The position numbers and the translations under genes were made by a program. From CAZOWW01 sp964583765 (GTDB lineage: Bacteria > Actinomycetota > Actinomycetes > Actinomycetales > Kineosporiaceae), in assembly GCA_964583765.1 (NCBI GenBank), contig CAZOWW010000014.1:1-64000 (forward strand): a stretch of DNA of 64,000 bases, given 5' to 3'. Position 1 is the first letter of the stretch. Each line of letters opens with the position of its first letter. Positions 50,289 through 59,046 of this stretch are shown piece by piece. The notes beneath the pieces are model-generated. The model was not told the DNA's origin. It was given only the letters and a program-made list of their open reading frames with translations, and searched no databases.

Positions 50289-51353
50289 ATGAGCAGGACC
50301 GGCCTGAAAGTGGCAGCAGTGGTGGCAGTCGGCGCGCTCGCACTCGCCGGGTGTGGTTCGAGCAGCAGCAAGTCCAAGGGCGCGGACGTCGGCGTGATCC
50401 TCCCCGACACGCAGTCCTCCGTGCGTTGGGAGACGGCGGACCGTCCTTACCTGACCGCCGCCTTCCAAGCGGCAGGGGTGAAGGCCGACATCCAGAACGC
50501 TGACGGCGACAAGAACAAGATGTCGACCATCGCCGACTCCATGATCGCCGAAAAGGTCAAGGTCCTGGTCATCGTGAACCTGGACAGCCCGTCCGGGGCC
50601 CAGATCGAGGCCAAGGCCAAGGCCGCCGGGGTCCGCACCATCGACTACGACCGGCTCACCCTCGGCGGCAGCGCGGACTACTACGTCTCCTTCGACAACG
50701 TGAAGGTCGGCCAGCTGCAGGGCCAGGGACTCGTCGACTGCATCGGGGCCAAGCCCGCCGCCCGGATCATCGAGATCAACGGCTCGCCCACGGACAACAA
50801 CGCGACCCTGTTCAAGCAGGGCTACGACTCCGTTCTCGACCCGAAGTACGCGGCCGGTTGGACCAAGGTCGGCGACCAGTCCGTGCCCAACTGGAGCAGC
50901 GCGCAGGCGAGCACCATCTTCCAGCAGTTGCTCACCGCGGCCGGCAACAAGGTCGACGGCGTCATCGGTTCGAACGACGACATGGGCAACGCGATCATCA
51001 CCGTCCTCAAGGGCGTGGGCCTCAAGGCGCCGGTGACCGGGCAGGACGCGACCGTGCAGGGCCTGCAGAACATCCTCGCCGGCGACCAGTGCATGACCGT
51101 CTACAAGGCCGTCAAGAAGGAAGCGGACGGTGCCGCCACCCTTGCGATCGCCCTGATCAAGAACCAGACCGCGCAGACCAACGGCACCTCGCACGACGCC
51201 CAGGGCAACCGGGACGTCCCCTCGGTGCTGCTGACCCCGGTGTCCATCACCGCGCAGAACGTCGAGGACGTCGTCAAGGACGGGTACCACAAGGCGTCCG
51301 AGATCTGCACCGCGGCCCTGCAGGCGGCCTGCGCCAAGTACGGCGTGAAGTGA
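50289..51353 (+). CDS. Sugar ABC transporter substrate-binding lipoprotein (xylose/ribose family)
   Basis: 354 residues. Lipoprotein signal peptide with lipobox LALAGC (Cys22) and a Ser/Lys-rich tether. The type I periplasmic binding fold shows NLDSPSGAQIEAKAKAAGV, TIDYDRL, GSNDDMGNAI and GQDATVQGLQNILAG, which resemble XylF. The Streptomyces xylFGH genes next to dxs occupy the same place. Xylose is therefore the best guess, unproven. Two strong hairpins follow the gene, probably reducing expression of the downstream genes relative to this one. Confidence 0.92.
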   Translation: MSRTGLKVAAVVAVGALALAGCGSSSSKSKGADVGVILPDTQSSVRWETADRPYLTAAFQAAGVKADIQNADGDKNKMSTIADSMIAEKVKVLVIVNLDSPSGAQIEAKAKAAGVRTIDYDRLTLGGSADYYVSFDNVKVGQLQGQGLVDCIGAKPAARIIEINGSPTDNNATLFKQGYDSVLDPKYAAGWTKVGDQSVPNWSSAQASTIFQQLLTAAGNKVDGVIGSNDDMGNAIITVLKGVGLKAPVTGQDATVQGLQNILAGDQCMTVYKAVKKEADGAATLAIALIKNQTAQTNGTSHDAQGNRDVPSVLLTPVSITAQNVEDVVKDGYHKASEICTAALQAACAKYGVK

Positions 51354-51399
51354 GGTCCGCCCGGCGTCGCCCCGAGTGACGCCGGCTGACACCCAGGTC

Positions 51400-51437
51400 G
51401 GGGACCGCCGCCGGTCGGCGCGCCGGTGGCGGTCCCC
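51400..51437 (+). terminator. Intra-operon hairpin 1 after the binding-protein gene
   Basis: GGGGACCGCC (51400-51409) pairs with GGCGGTCCCC (51428-51437), with an inner CCGG/CCGG pair. It lies 47 bases past the binding-protein stop. Confidence 0.65.
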
Positions 51438-51449
51438 GCAGGTCATCTC

Positions 51450-51485
51450 GGCGGGCCCTCTCCCTTCGGGGAGTCGTGGCCCGCC
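51450..51485 (+). terminator. Intra-operon hairpin 2
   Basis: GGCGGGCC (51450-51457) pairs with GGCCCGCC (51478-51485), enclosing a second stem CTCCC/GGGAG. It stacks behind hairpin 1, 77 bases before the ATPase start. Confidence 0.65.
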
Positions 51486-51562
51486 TCGCGGACCGGTCCG
51501 TCGCGCCGGTCCCGCCATTGACGGCCGGCCGGGCAGGTCCCACCGGCGGGAAGGCAGTAGCC

Positions 51563-52345
51563 ATGTCCGAGGCGCCCGTCCTCGAGATGAAGCGCATCAA
51601 CAAGAGCTTCGGGCCCGTGCACGTGCTCCAGGACGTCGACTTCGCCGTGTACCCGGGCGAGGTGACCGCCCTCGTGGGCGACAACGGTGCGGGCAAGACC
51701 ACGCTGGTCAAGTGCTTGGCGGGGATCCACCCGATCGACAGCGGGGAGGTCTTCTTCGAGGGCCGACCGGTGATCGTGCACAGCCCTCGGGACGCCGCCG
51801 CCTTGGGCATCGAGGTCGTCTACCAGGACCTCGCCCTCTGCGACAACCTTGACGTGGTCCAGAACATGTTCCTCGGTCGGGAGCTGCGCCGGGGCCCCTC
51901 GCTGGACGAGGACACCATGGAGCGCCGCTCGCGTGACGTGCTCGCGAGTCTGTCCGTGCGGACCTTGAAGAGCGTGCGCCAGGTCGTTGCCAGCCTGTCC
52001 GGGGGACAGCGCCAGACGGTGGCGATCGCCAAGGCCGTGCTGTGGAACAGCAAGGTCGTGCTCCTCGACGAGCCGACCGCCGCACTGGGGGTGGCTCAGA
52101 CCCGCCAGGTGCTCGATCTGGTGCGCCGCCTCGCGGGCCAGGGGCTCGGCGTGGTGCTCATCTCGCACAACATGAACGACGTCGTGGAGGTCTCCGACCG
52201 CGTCGCTGCCCTCTACCTCGGCCGGCTGGCGGCGGAGGTGCGGACCGAGAGCGTGACCCACAGCCAGGTGGTCGAGCTCATCACGACCGGCCGGTCCGGG
52301 GACATCGGCCTGCGCCCGGCCGAGGCCGCGGCGACCACGATCTGA
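51563..52345 (+). CDS. Sugar ABC transporter ATPase, single nucleotide-binding domain
   Basis: 260 residues with one complete ABC domain: Walker A GDNGAGKTTLVKCL, signature SLSGGQRQTVAIAKA, Walker B VVLLDEPTAAL, H-loop ISHNMNDV. E. coli XylG and RbsA carry two such domains (about 500 residues); the half-length form means a homodimer is likely. GV in place of the usual D after TAAL (TAALGVAQT) is typical of this sugar group. ATG 51563 has AAGG nine bases upstream. Confidence 0.93.
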   Translation: MSEAPVLEMKRINKSFGPVHVLQDVDFAVYPGEVTALVGDNGAGKTTLVKCLAGIHPIDSGEVFFEGRPVIVHSPRDAAALGIEVVYQDLALCDNLDVVQNMFLGRELRRGPSLDEDTMERRSRDVLASLSVRTLKSVRQVVASLSGGQRQTVAIAKAVLWNSKVVLLDEPTAALGVAQTRQVLDLVRRLAGQGLGVVLISHNMNDVVEVSDRVAALYLGRLAAEVRTESVTHSQVVELITTGRSGDIGLRPAEAAATTI

Positions 52346-52358
52346 CAGGGAGCACACC

Positions 52359-53888
52359 ATGACCACAGACCAGGGCCCCTGGATCGTGCCGGACGCCGTG
52401 CACGCCACTGGAGCCGATGCGCCGGACGCGTCGCTCCCAGCTGTCGCCGTACCCGCGGCGAGCGAGTCGCCGAACGGTACCCCGACGGCGACCGTGCCCG
52501 GCGGGGATGGATTCGACCGCGACACCGAGGTTCGTGGACCCCGGCAGTTCGTCACCGACTACCTGCGCCGGGTGCGTGGCGGTGAGGTCGGCGCCCTGCC
52601 CGCTCTGCTCGGCCTCGCCATCCTCGTCGTCATCTTCTCCCAGGCCAATGATCAGTTCCTGACCACGGGGAACCTTGCGAACCTGGTGAGCCAGTCGGGC
52701 ATCACCACGTTCATCGCCATGGGCCTCGTGTTCGTGCTCCTGCTCGGCGAGATCGACCTGGCTGCCGGGACCGCCAGCGGGGTCTGCGCCGCGACCATGG
52801 GCGAGGCGCTCCTCCACAACGGTGACCTGCACGCCGCGCTGGGCACGCCCACGTACCTGACGGTGCTCGCCTTCATGGTGCTCGCGATCGGCATCGCGGT
52901 CTGGAGCCGGCTGTGGCCCGGGGCGGTGATCGTCCTCGCCGGCCTGGTGATGATCGTCCTCCAGCTCGGAACCGCGACCCAGCTGGGTGCCATGTTCGTG
53001 GCGATCTCCGCCGGGGTGGCCATCGGACTGTTCACCGGAGCCCTGGTGGCCCGGGTGGGCATCCCGTCCTTCGTCGTGACCCTGGCCCTGTTCCTGGCCT
53101 GGCAGGGGGTGCTGCTGCAGTTCATGGGCAACGGCGGCGCGATCCCGCTGGGCCAACAGTCGATAGTGATCGGAATCTCCAACAAGTACCTCGACCCGAT
53201 GCTCGGCTGGCTGCTCTTCGTGGTGCTCGTCGGCGGCTACGCCGCGATCACTGTGCTGCGGGCCCGCCGCCGCCGAGCGGGCGGCCTGGCCGCGGAGCCG
53301 ATGCTGATCGTGGTCGCCCGAGCCGGCGGCCTGGTCGTGCTGGGCGCGGCGGCCCTCTGGTTCCTGAACCAGGAGCGCTCGCCCAATCCGACGCTCACCT
53401 CGATCAAGGGCATGCCCTACGTGCTCCCGCTGATCCTGGTGACGATGATCGGATGCACGCTGGTGCTCAACCGCACCTCGTTCGGACGTCACCTCTACGC
53501 GGTCGGCGGCAACGCCGAGGCCGCCCGGCGCGCTGGTATCGACCTCACCCGGATGCGGATCGCGGCGTTCACGATCGGCTCGGGCCTGGCCGCCCTGGGG
53601 GGAATTGCCGGGGCGTCGAAGTTGGGGGACGTGCCCGCGGACGCCGGGGGGAGCAACACCCTGCTCTTCGCGGTCGCGGCGGCGGTGATCGGTGGTACCT
53701 CGCTGTTCGGCGGGCGGGGTCGTGCCCGGGACGCCGTGCTGGGTGGCCTGGTGATCTCGATCATCCCGAACGGGTTGGGCCTCATCGGCATGCCGGACTC
53801 GATGAAGTACATCGTCACCGGCGGAGTGCTCCTGATCGCGGCGAGCGTGGACGCGTTGACGCGAAAGCGAGCCGCTACGGGACGGTGA
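52359..53888 (+). CDS. Sugar ABC transporter permease (XylH/RbsC family)
   Basis: 509 residues. An about 75-residue disordered cytosolic N-terminus precedes a BPD_transp_2 membrane domain with ten or more helices and the family motifs GIDL-like LLLGEIDLAAGT, GIPSFVVTLALFLAWQG and VGGNAEAARRAGIDLTRMR. It imports the sugar delivered by the binding protein. It begins 13 bases after the ATPase stop and its own stop overlaps the next GTG. Confidence 0.93.
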   Translation: MTTDQGPWIVPDAVHATGADAPDASLPAVAVPAASESPNGTPTATVPGGDGFDRDTEVRGPRQFVTDYLRRVRGGEVGALPALLGLAILVVIFSQANDQFLTTGNLANLVSQSGITTFIAMGLVFVLLLGEIDLAAGTASGVCAATMGEALLHNGDLHAALGTPTYLTVLAFMVLAIGIAVWSRLWPGAVIVLAGLVMIVLQLGTATQLGAMFVAISAGVAIGLFTGALVARVGIPSFVVTLALFLAWQGVLLQFMGNGGAIPLGQQSIVIGISNKYLDPMLGWLLFVVLVGGYAAITVLRARRRRAGGLAAEPMLIVVARAGGLVVLGAAALWFLNQERSPNPTLTSIKGMPYVLPLILVTMIGCTLVLNRTSFGRHLYAVGGNAEAARRAGIDLTRMRIAAFTIGSGLAALGGIAGASKLGDVPADAGGSNTLLFAVAAAVIGGTSLFGGRGRARDAVLGGLVISIIPNGLGLIGMPDSMKYIVTGGVLLIAASVDALTRKRAATGR

Positions 53889-54385
53889 ACCACGAGGCTG
53901 CTCCGGCGTCCTGCGGGGCGCCGGAGCAGCCGGCTGTGCCCATGCGGTCCCGTGCGGCGCCGCCGGATCGGCCCGGACGCCCGGACCCGGCTGTCGGTGC
54001 CGCGGTGGACCATGTGCGGGTGACCTCGACTCCACCGGGTTGGCCGGCTGCGGTGCGCCCACCCGGTGCGCCGGAGTGGGAACGCGGTGCCCTGACCTGG
54101 CTCCTGGACCTGTGTCCGCCCGAGTACCGGACACATCCCGTGCTGACCCGGCATCCACTGGTGCTCTCCCGGGTCGCCGCCCATCACGTCCGCGCCGCGG
54201 TCGAGGGCAATCGACAGGCTCGCGGCCGTGCGCGTGTCGAGTTGCGCGAACGGGTGGACGCTGCCGTCATGGAGGAGGTGCTGCTGGCGCTCGATGCGGA
54301 GCACGCCCGCCTCCTGGCTGCGGCCAGAGCGGTGGATCTCGTCGATCAGGCACTGCTGGGGCGCCGCTTCGTGCCACGGTGGTGA
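53885..54385 (+). CDS. Small conserved protein upstream of dxs
   Basis: 166 residues if started at GTG 53885, which overlaps the permease stop (GTGA); ATG 53942 and GTGs at 54005, 54014 and 54020 are shorter choices. The first 45 residues are Pro/Ala-rich and disordered. The conserved part begins near PPGAPEWERGALTWLLDLCP and has amphipathic helices (HPLVLSRVAAHHVRAAVEG, VMEEVLLALDAEHARLL). I recall similar proteins beside dxs in other actinobacteria; function unknown. No cofactor or membrane motif is visible. Confidence 0.65.
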   Translation: MNHEAAPASCGAPEQPAVPMRSRAAPPDRPGRPDPAVGAAVDHVRVTSTPPGWPAAVRPPGAPEWERGALTWLLDLCPPEYRTHPVLTRHPLVLSRVAAHHVRAAVEGNRQARGRARVELRERVDAAVMEEVLLALDAEHARLLAAARAVDLVDQALLGRRFVPRW

Positions 54386-54485
54386 ACGGCGAGCGCCGTC
54401 CCGGGCCGTGGTGCCGTTCGGCGACTGTCGTCCACCGCACAGAGTGACGGGGTGCATCGGTACGACGAGCCGTCGGTGCCCGACC

Positions 54486-54491
54486 TACACT
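54486..54491 (+). promoter_or_regulatory. -10 element (TACACT) for dxs
   Basis: TACACT lies 41 bases before the dxs ATG; AAGGAGG follows in the leader. No clear -35 is seen. Confidence 0.5.
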
Positions 54492-54532
54492 CAAGCGGCC
54501 GACCATCCCCGGTACCAAGGAGGCAGAGCCCG

Positions 54533-56437
54533 ATGGTCTCCCTCGAGGCGATCCGAGGTCCGCAGGATTTGCGCGGCCTGACTCGCCCGGAACTTGACGA
54601 CCTCGCGGCGCAGATCCGCCGTTTTCTCGTCCAGGCCGTGTCCCGGACGGGAGGGCACCTGGGACCCAACCTCGGGGTGGTCGAACTGACCCTGGCGTTG
54701 CACCGGGTCTTCGACTCGCCGCTGGACCGGATCGTCTTCGACACGGGGCACCAGTCCTACGTGCACAAGATCCTCACCGGGCGCCAAGACTTCACCTTGC
54801 TGCGCAGCGCGGGCGGGGTGTCCGGGTATCCGAGCCGCAGCGAGTCGGGGCACGACGTCGTCGAGAACTCCCACGCGTCCACGGCCCTGTCCTGGGCGGA
54901 CGGCATCGCCAAGGCGCACCAGTTGCGCGGCGAGTCGGACCGTGCGGTGGTGGCCCTGATCGGTGACGGCGCCCTCACCGGTGGCATGGCCTGGGAGGCC
55001 CTGAACAACATCGCGGCGGACCGCTCGCGACGGCTGGTCATCGTGGTGAACGACAACGGGCGTTCCTATGCCCCGACCATCGGCGGGCTGGCGAACCACC
55101 TCTCGACCCTGCGCACCACGCGCGGCTACGAACGCTTCATGGAATGGGGCAAGAACGCCCTGCAACGCAGCGGGCCGCCCGGCCGGCTGGCCTTCGACGC
55201 CCTGCACGGGGTGAAGAAGGGGATCAAGGACATCGTCGCCCCGCAGGGCATGTTCGAGGACCTCGGGCTGAAGTACGTCGGACCGGTGGACGGCCACGAC
55301 ATCGACGCCGTGGAGCACGCCCTGCGCCGGGCGAAGGCGTACGGCGGGCCGGTGATCGTGCACGCGATCACCCACAAGGGCCACGGCTACGCGCCCGCGG
55401 AGAACGACGAGACCGACCACTTCCACGCCACGGCCGCGATGGACCCGGTCACCGGTCGGGCCCTGGGCGTGGCACCGGCCTCGTGGACGGGGGTCTTCGC
55501 CGAGGAACTCGTCCGGGCGGCCCGGGAACGGTCCGACATCGTCGCGATCACCGCGGCCATGCTGATCCCGGTGGGCCTGCAGTCCTTCGCGGAGGAGTTC
55601 CCCGATCGGGTCTTCGACGTCGGTATCGCCGAGCAGCATGCGGTGACCTCGGCCGCGGGGATGGCCTATGCCGGGCTGCACCCGGTGGTCGCCGTCTATG
55701 CGACCTTCCTCAACCGCGCCTTCGACCAGGTGTTGATGGACGTCGCCCTGCACCGTGCGGGGGTGACCTTCGTGCTCGACCGGGCCGGGGTCACCGGGGA
55801 GGACGGTCCCAGCCACCACGGCATGTGGGACCTCTCGATGCTGCAGTTGGTGCCGGGTATCCGGGTGGCGGCGCCGCGCGACGCGGCCACGCTGCGCCAG
55901 GAACTGGCCGAGGCACTGGCCGTGGACGACGCCCCCACCGTGGTGCGTTTCGCCAAGGGCGCGTTGCCCGCCGAGATCCCCGCTCTGGACACCGTCGGCG
56001 GCATGGACGTCGTGGCGTGCTCCGGCGAACCCGACGTGCTGCTGGTCGCCGTCGGGGCGATGGTGCCGTTGTGTCTGGACGTGGCCCGGAGGCTCGCGGC
56101 CCAGGGGGTCGGGGTGACCGTGGTCGACCCGCGCTGGGTGCTGCCGGTGGATCCTGCGTTCCCGGACCTCGCGGCGCGGCACCGGCTCGTCGGCGTGGTC
56201 GAGGACAACGGGCGGGTCGGTGGGGTCGGGGCGCGGCTCGCCCTGGAACTGGCCGGCCGGGGGGTGTTCACCCCGGTGCGTCCCTTCGGCCTGCCGCAGG
56301 AGTTCCTCGCCCAGGCCCGGCGGTCCGAGGTGCTCGATCGCGTGAGCCTGACGGCCCAGGACGTCTCCCGGGAGATCGTCGAGACGATGGTCCGGATCGA
56401 TGCGCCGGCCACGATGGAGATCAACGTCAAGGGCTGA
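54533..56437 (+). CDS. dxs: 1-deoxy-D-xylulose-5-phosphate synthase
   Basis: 634-residue thiamine-diphosphate enzyme, first step of the MEP isoprenoid route (pyruvate plus glyceraldehyde 3-phosphate). Motifs: [31 protein letters not shown], the TPP fold [24 protein letters not shown] and [18 protein letters not shown]. The ATG at 54533 has AAGGAGG nine bases upstream. The order xylFGH-like genes, dxs, then RNase D recalls Streptomyces. A 30-base tandem repeat contains the stop codon. Confidence 0.97.
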   Translation: MVSLEAIRGPQDLRGLTRPELDDLAAQIRRFLVQAVSRTGGHLGPNLGVVELTLALHRVFDSPLDRIVFDTGHQSYVHKILTGRQDFTLLRSAGGVSGYPSRSESGHDVVENSHASTALSWADGIAKAHQLRGESDRAVVALIGDGALTGGMAWEALNNIAADRSRRLVIVVNDNGRSYAPTIGGLANHLSTLRTTRGYERFMEWGKNALQRSGPPGRLAFDALHGVKKGIKDIVAPQGMFEDLGLKYVGPVDGHDIDAVEHALRRAKAYGGPVIVHAITHKGHGYAPAENDETDHFHATAAMDPVTGRALGVAPASWTGVFAEELVRAARERSDIVAITAAMLIPVGLQSFAEEFPDRVFDVGIAEQHAVTSAAGMAYAGLHPVVAVYATFLNRAFDQVLMDVALHRAGVTFVLDRAGVTGEDGPSHHGMWDLSMLQLVPGIRVAAPRDAATLRQELAEALAVDDAPTVVRFAKGALPAEIPALDTVGGMDVVACSGEPDVLLVAVGAMVPLCLDVARRLAAQGVGVTVVDPRWVLPVDPAFPDLAARHRLVGVVEDNGRVGGVGARLALELAGRGVFTPVRPFGLPQEFLAQARRSEVLDRVSLTAQDVSREIVETMVRIDAPATMEINVKG

Positions 56438-56493
56438 CGGAGAGACGACGGCGGCGCCGCCGGCTGACGGGGAGACGCCGGGGGCGCCGCTAC
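56434..56493. repeat. 30-bp tandem repeat spanning the dxs stop codon
   Basis: 56434-56463 and 56464-56493 share CTGACGG.GAGACG and GGCGCCGC cores. The TGA of unit 1 is the dxs stop; unit 2 ends on the TAG stop of the convergent gene (56490-56492). Unit 1 contains the palindrome GGCGGCGCCGCC, which may act in termination. Confidence 0.7.
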
Positions 56494-57422
56494 TGCTTGC
56501 GGCGCCAGGTGATCCCGGATGCGGGGCGCTGCGGCCGTCCGTCGGCGCGCAGGTCCACGGTGGGGGTCCGCTCGGGTGCGACGTCCGGCGGGTCCTCGAG
56601 AAGACCCTCGCGCACCGGGTCGCCCCCTTCCCGCGCCATCCCGACCTCGTCCCGGGTGATGAGCAGCGGTCGCGGCAGGCCCTGCGCGAAGGGGTCGGTG
56701 GCGGTCCAGGCCGCTCCGGTGAAGGCCGGGTCGATCCGGGTCAGGTCGAACCAGCCGCGGGTCCGCATGGGCACGGCCACGGCCCGCATGCCGGTGTGGT
56801 CGCTGTCGGCGAGCAGTCGGCGCACGGCGGAGGTGGTGAGCAGGGTGAGCACGTCACAGCCGCCGACCGGGCGGATCACGCCGTGCCCGGTGCCGTCCCG
56901 CCGGAGCCTGGCGGCGGCGAGGGCGCCCATCCGCTCGGCGTGTTCGAGCGCGGTGGTCCACCAGCGGGTGGCGAGTTCCTCGGGGTCGGGAGCGAAGCCC
57001 TCGAACACGTCCGGGTAGAGGGTGGTCACCGCGTCCGGGTCCTCGAGCGCGCCGCGGACTCCCAGGCCCCGCTCCAGGACCCCGCCCCGGAAGCTCTCCC
57101 GGCACCAGCCGAGTCCCGGGTGGTCCGCGTGCTCGCGCGGCAGCGCCACCATTCGGACCTCGGCGCTCCAGCGCTCGACGAGCGGAGCGCCGCCGTCGAG
57201 GACGGCCCGTCGCAGCCGGAGCCAGTTCGCGATCCGTCCGCGGGCGACCTCCCCGCCCGGGTCGCGGTCACCGACGAGACGCAGGATCCGGAACCAGGTG
57301 AGGTCCGTGGGCCCTGCCAGGCTGAGAGCGAACCCGTCATCACGGGGAGTGACGTCAATGTCGTGGAGGACGCTGACGGCGAGTACGCACTGGCGCAGTT
57401 CGAGGGTATCCGGCGAGATCAC
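56490..57422 (-). CDS. Uncharacterised conserved protein
   Basis: 310 residues. I do not recognise the family. It has no signal peptide or membrane helix; it is a mixed alpha/beta protein with Trp- and Arg-rich stretches (PTDLTWFRILRLVGDRDPGG, ATRWWTTALEHAERMGALAAA, RTRGWFDLTRIDPAFTGAAW). An apparent longer start (TTG 57461) is rejected because TACGGT lies exactly six bases before GTG 57422. It is convergent with dxs and 95 bases downstream of the RNase D gene on the same strand. Confidence 0.75.
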   Translation of the reverse strand: MISPDTLELRQCVLAVSVLHDIDVTPRDDGFALSLAGPTDLTWFRILRLVGDRDPGGEVARGRIANWLRLRRAVLDGGAPLVERWSAEVRMVALPREHADHPGLGWCRESFRGGVLERGLGVRGALEDPDAVTTLYPDVFEGFAPDPEELATRWWTTALEHAERMGALAAARLRRDGTGHGVIRPVGGCDVLTLLTTSAVRRLLADSDHTGMRAVAVPMRTRGWFDLTRIDPAFTGAAWTATDPFAQGLPRPLLITRDEVGMAREGGDPVREGLLEDPPDVAPERTPTVDLRADGRPQRPASGITWRRKQ

Positions 57423-57428
57423 CGGCTC

Positions 57429-57434
57429 ACCGTA
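57429..57434 (-). promoter_or_regulatory. -10 element (TACGGT), leaderless arrangement
   Basis: TACGGT on the minus strand, six bases before GTG 57422; fixes the start of the uncharacterised gene. Confidence 0.6.
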
Positions 57435-57517
57435 GCTCAGAGTGACGATGGCGGGGGGCAACTGCCGTCCGGGAGTACCCGGCCGGCGGACCCCCGTTCG
57501 GTGGATGTGGGCGCGGC

Positions 57518-58948
57518 TCAGTCTGTCGTGGTGGACAGGGCGAGGGTGAGCGTGCTCACCGTGAGCTCGATCTGCCAGGGGCGTGCTCCCTGCTGGCGCA
57601 GCGCCTCGGCCACGGTCTCCTCGTCGATCGGCCGAGGGGGCTCCCAGGCGAGACGGCGCACCGTGTCGGGGGCGAGCAGGTTCTCGACCGGGAGGTGGAA
57701 CGCGTCGGCGAGCTTCCCGAGCCCGACGCGGGCGGCGGCCAGACGGGCGGCCGCCTCGGGGTCGCGGTCACTCCAGAGGCGGGCGGGCGGTGGCCCCTCG
57801 GCGGGCAGGTGCTGGGGCGGCAGCTCGGCGTCGGGCACTTCTCGGGCCCGCCGGACCGCCTCGGCCCACCGTCGGGAGTACCGGTGCGCACCACGCCCCG
57901 CGAACCCGCGCAGTCCGTCCAACCCCGCCGCCGTGGCGGGTTGGGCGAGCGCGGCCTCGATGATGGCCGAGTCCGGCAGCAACCGGCCGGGGGAGACGTC
58001 CCGGGAACGGGCGATCTGGTCGCGTTCGAGCCACAGCTCGCGCACGGTGGCGAGATGCCGCCGGCTGCGCACGCGGTGCAGGCCGGAGGTGCGCCGCCAG
58101 GGGTCCACCCGGGCGGGAGGTGGTGGTGCGGTGGCGACGGCGGCGAACTCCTCCCACGCCCAGGCGAGCTTGCCCTGCCGTTCCAGCTCCTCGGCGACCC
58201 GGTCCCGCAGGTCCACGAGCACCTCGACGTCCAGCGCCGCGTACCGCAACCAGGGCTCGGGCAGCGGCCGGGTCGACCAGTCGACGGCGGAGTGCTCCTT
58301 GGCCAGGACCAGACCGAGGAGTTCCTCGACCATCGAGGCGAGGCCCACGCGGGCGAAGCCGGCCAGCCGACCGCCCAGTTCGGTGTCGAACAGGCGGGTC
58401 GGGCGGAGTCCGAGCTCGGCGAGGCAGGGCAGGTCCTGGGACGCGGCGTGCAGCACCCACTCGGTGTCGGCGAGCGCGTCCGAGAGCGGGGAGAGGTCAT
58501 CCAGGGAGGTCGGGTCGAGCAGTGCGGTGCCGGCGCCTGCGCGCCGGATCTGCACCAGGAAGGCGCGTTGTCCGTAGCGGTGCCCGGAGGCACGCTCGGC
58601 GTCCACGGCCACCGGACCGTGGCCCGCGGCGAACCGGGCGATCACCTCGGCGAGCTCGGCAGGTTCCGTGCTCACGGGAGGCACGCCGTCCGCGGGACGG
58701 TCCAGGGCCACGAGGGTGCGCGCCGGCACCGCGGACCCGCCCGGGCGACCGTGGGACGCCCCCGCGTCGGGGGAGGTGGGCTCCGTCCTCGGGTCGGGGG
58801 AGGTGGGCACTGTTCCCTCGGAGGGGGACGTGGGAGCTGCCCTCGTGCCGGGGGATTCGGGCACGGCGCCGTCAGGGGAGGTCTGGGGGTAGGCAGCAAC
58901 GGTTTCGGGCGCCTTCGAGCGTGCGCCCGCTGCATCATCCAACGGCAC
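57518..58948 (-). CDS. rnd: RNase D-like 3'-5' exoribonuclease with HRDC domain
   Basis: 476 residues. DEDD exonuclease motifs: VAVDAERASG (metal Asp/Glu), VLHAASQDLPCL and YAALDVEVLVDL. An HRDC domain (about 300-380; VRELWLERDQIARSRDVSPG) and a C-terminal helical domain complete the RNase D plan; the role is RNA 3'-end processing. The first about 75 residues are a disordered run of TSP-containing repeats. GTG 58948 is set by TACGGT six bases upstream. Rv2681 is the positional equivalent near dxs1 in M. tuberculosis. Confidence 0.92.
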   Translation of the reverse strand: MPLDDAAGARSKAPETVAAYPQTSPDGAVPESPGTRAAPTSPSEGTVPTSPDPRTEPTSPDAGASHGRPGGSAVPARTLVALDRPADGVPPVSTEPAELAEVIARFAAGHGPVAVDAERASGHRYGQRAFLVQIRRAGAGTALLDPTSLDDLSPLSDALADTEWVLHAASQDLPCLAELGLRPTRLFDTELGGRLAGFARVGLASMVEELLGLVLAKEHSAVDWSTRPLPEPWLRYAALDVEVLVDLRDRVAEELERQGKLAWAWEEFAAVATAPPPPARVDPWRRTSGLHRVRSRRHLATVRELWLERDQIARSRDVSPGRLLPDSAIIEAALAQPATAAGLDGLRGFAGRGAHRYSRRWAEAVRRAREVPDAELPPQHLPAEGPPPARLWSDRDPEAAARLAAARVGLGKLADAFHLPVENLLAPDTVRRLAWEPPRPIDEETVAEALRQQGARPWQIELTVSTLTLALSTTTD

Positions 58949-58954
58949 AGGGCC

Positions 58955-58960
58955 ACCGTA
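58955..58960 (-). promoter_or_regulatory. -10 element (TACGGT), leaderless arrangement
   Basis: TACGGT on the minus strand, six bases before GTG 58948 of rnd. Confidence 0.6.
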
Positions 58961-59046
58961 GGGCAGGAGCGGCGTCCGTGCGTCGAGCAACACCAGGCTC
59001 GGGCAACAACCCCGGTGGTCGGACAGTCGGGACGGTTCCGGCGCGA

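Noticed and set aside
52913..53884. Long plus-strand frame leading into the small gene before dxs
   Set aside because: Shadow of the sugar permease; only the part after 53885 looks coding.
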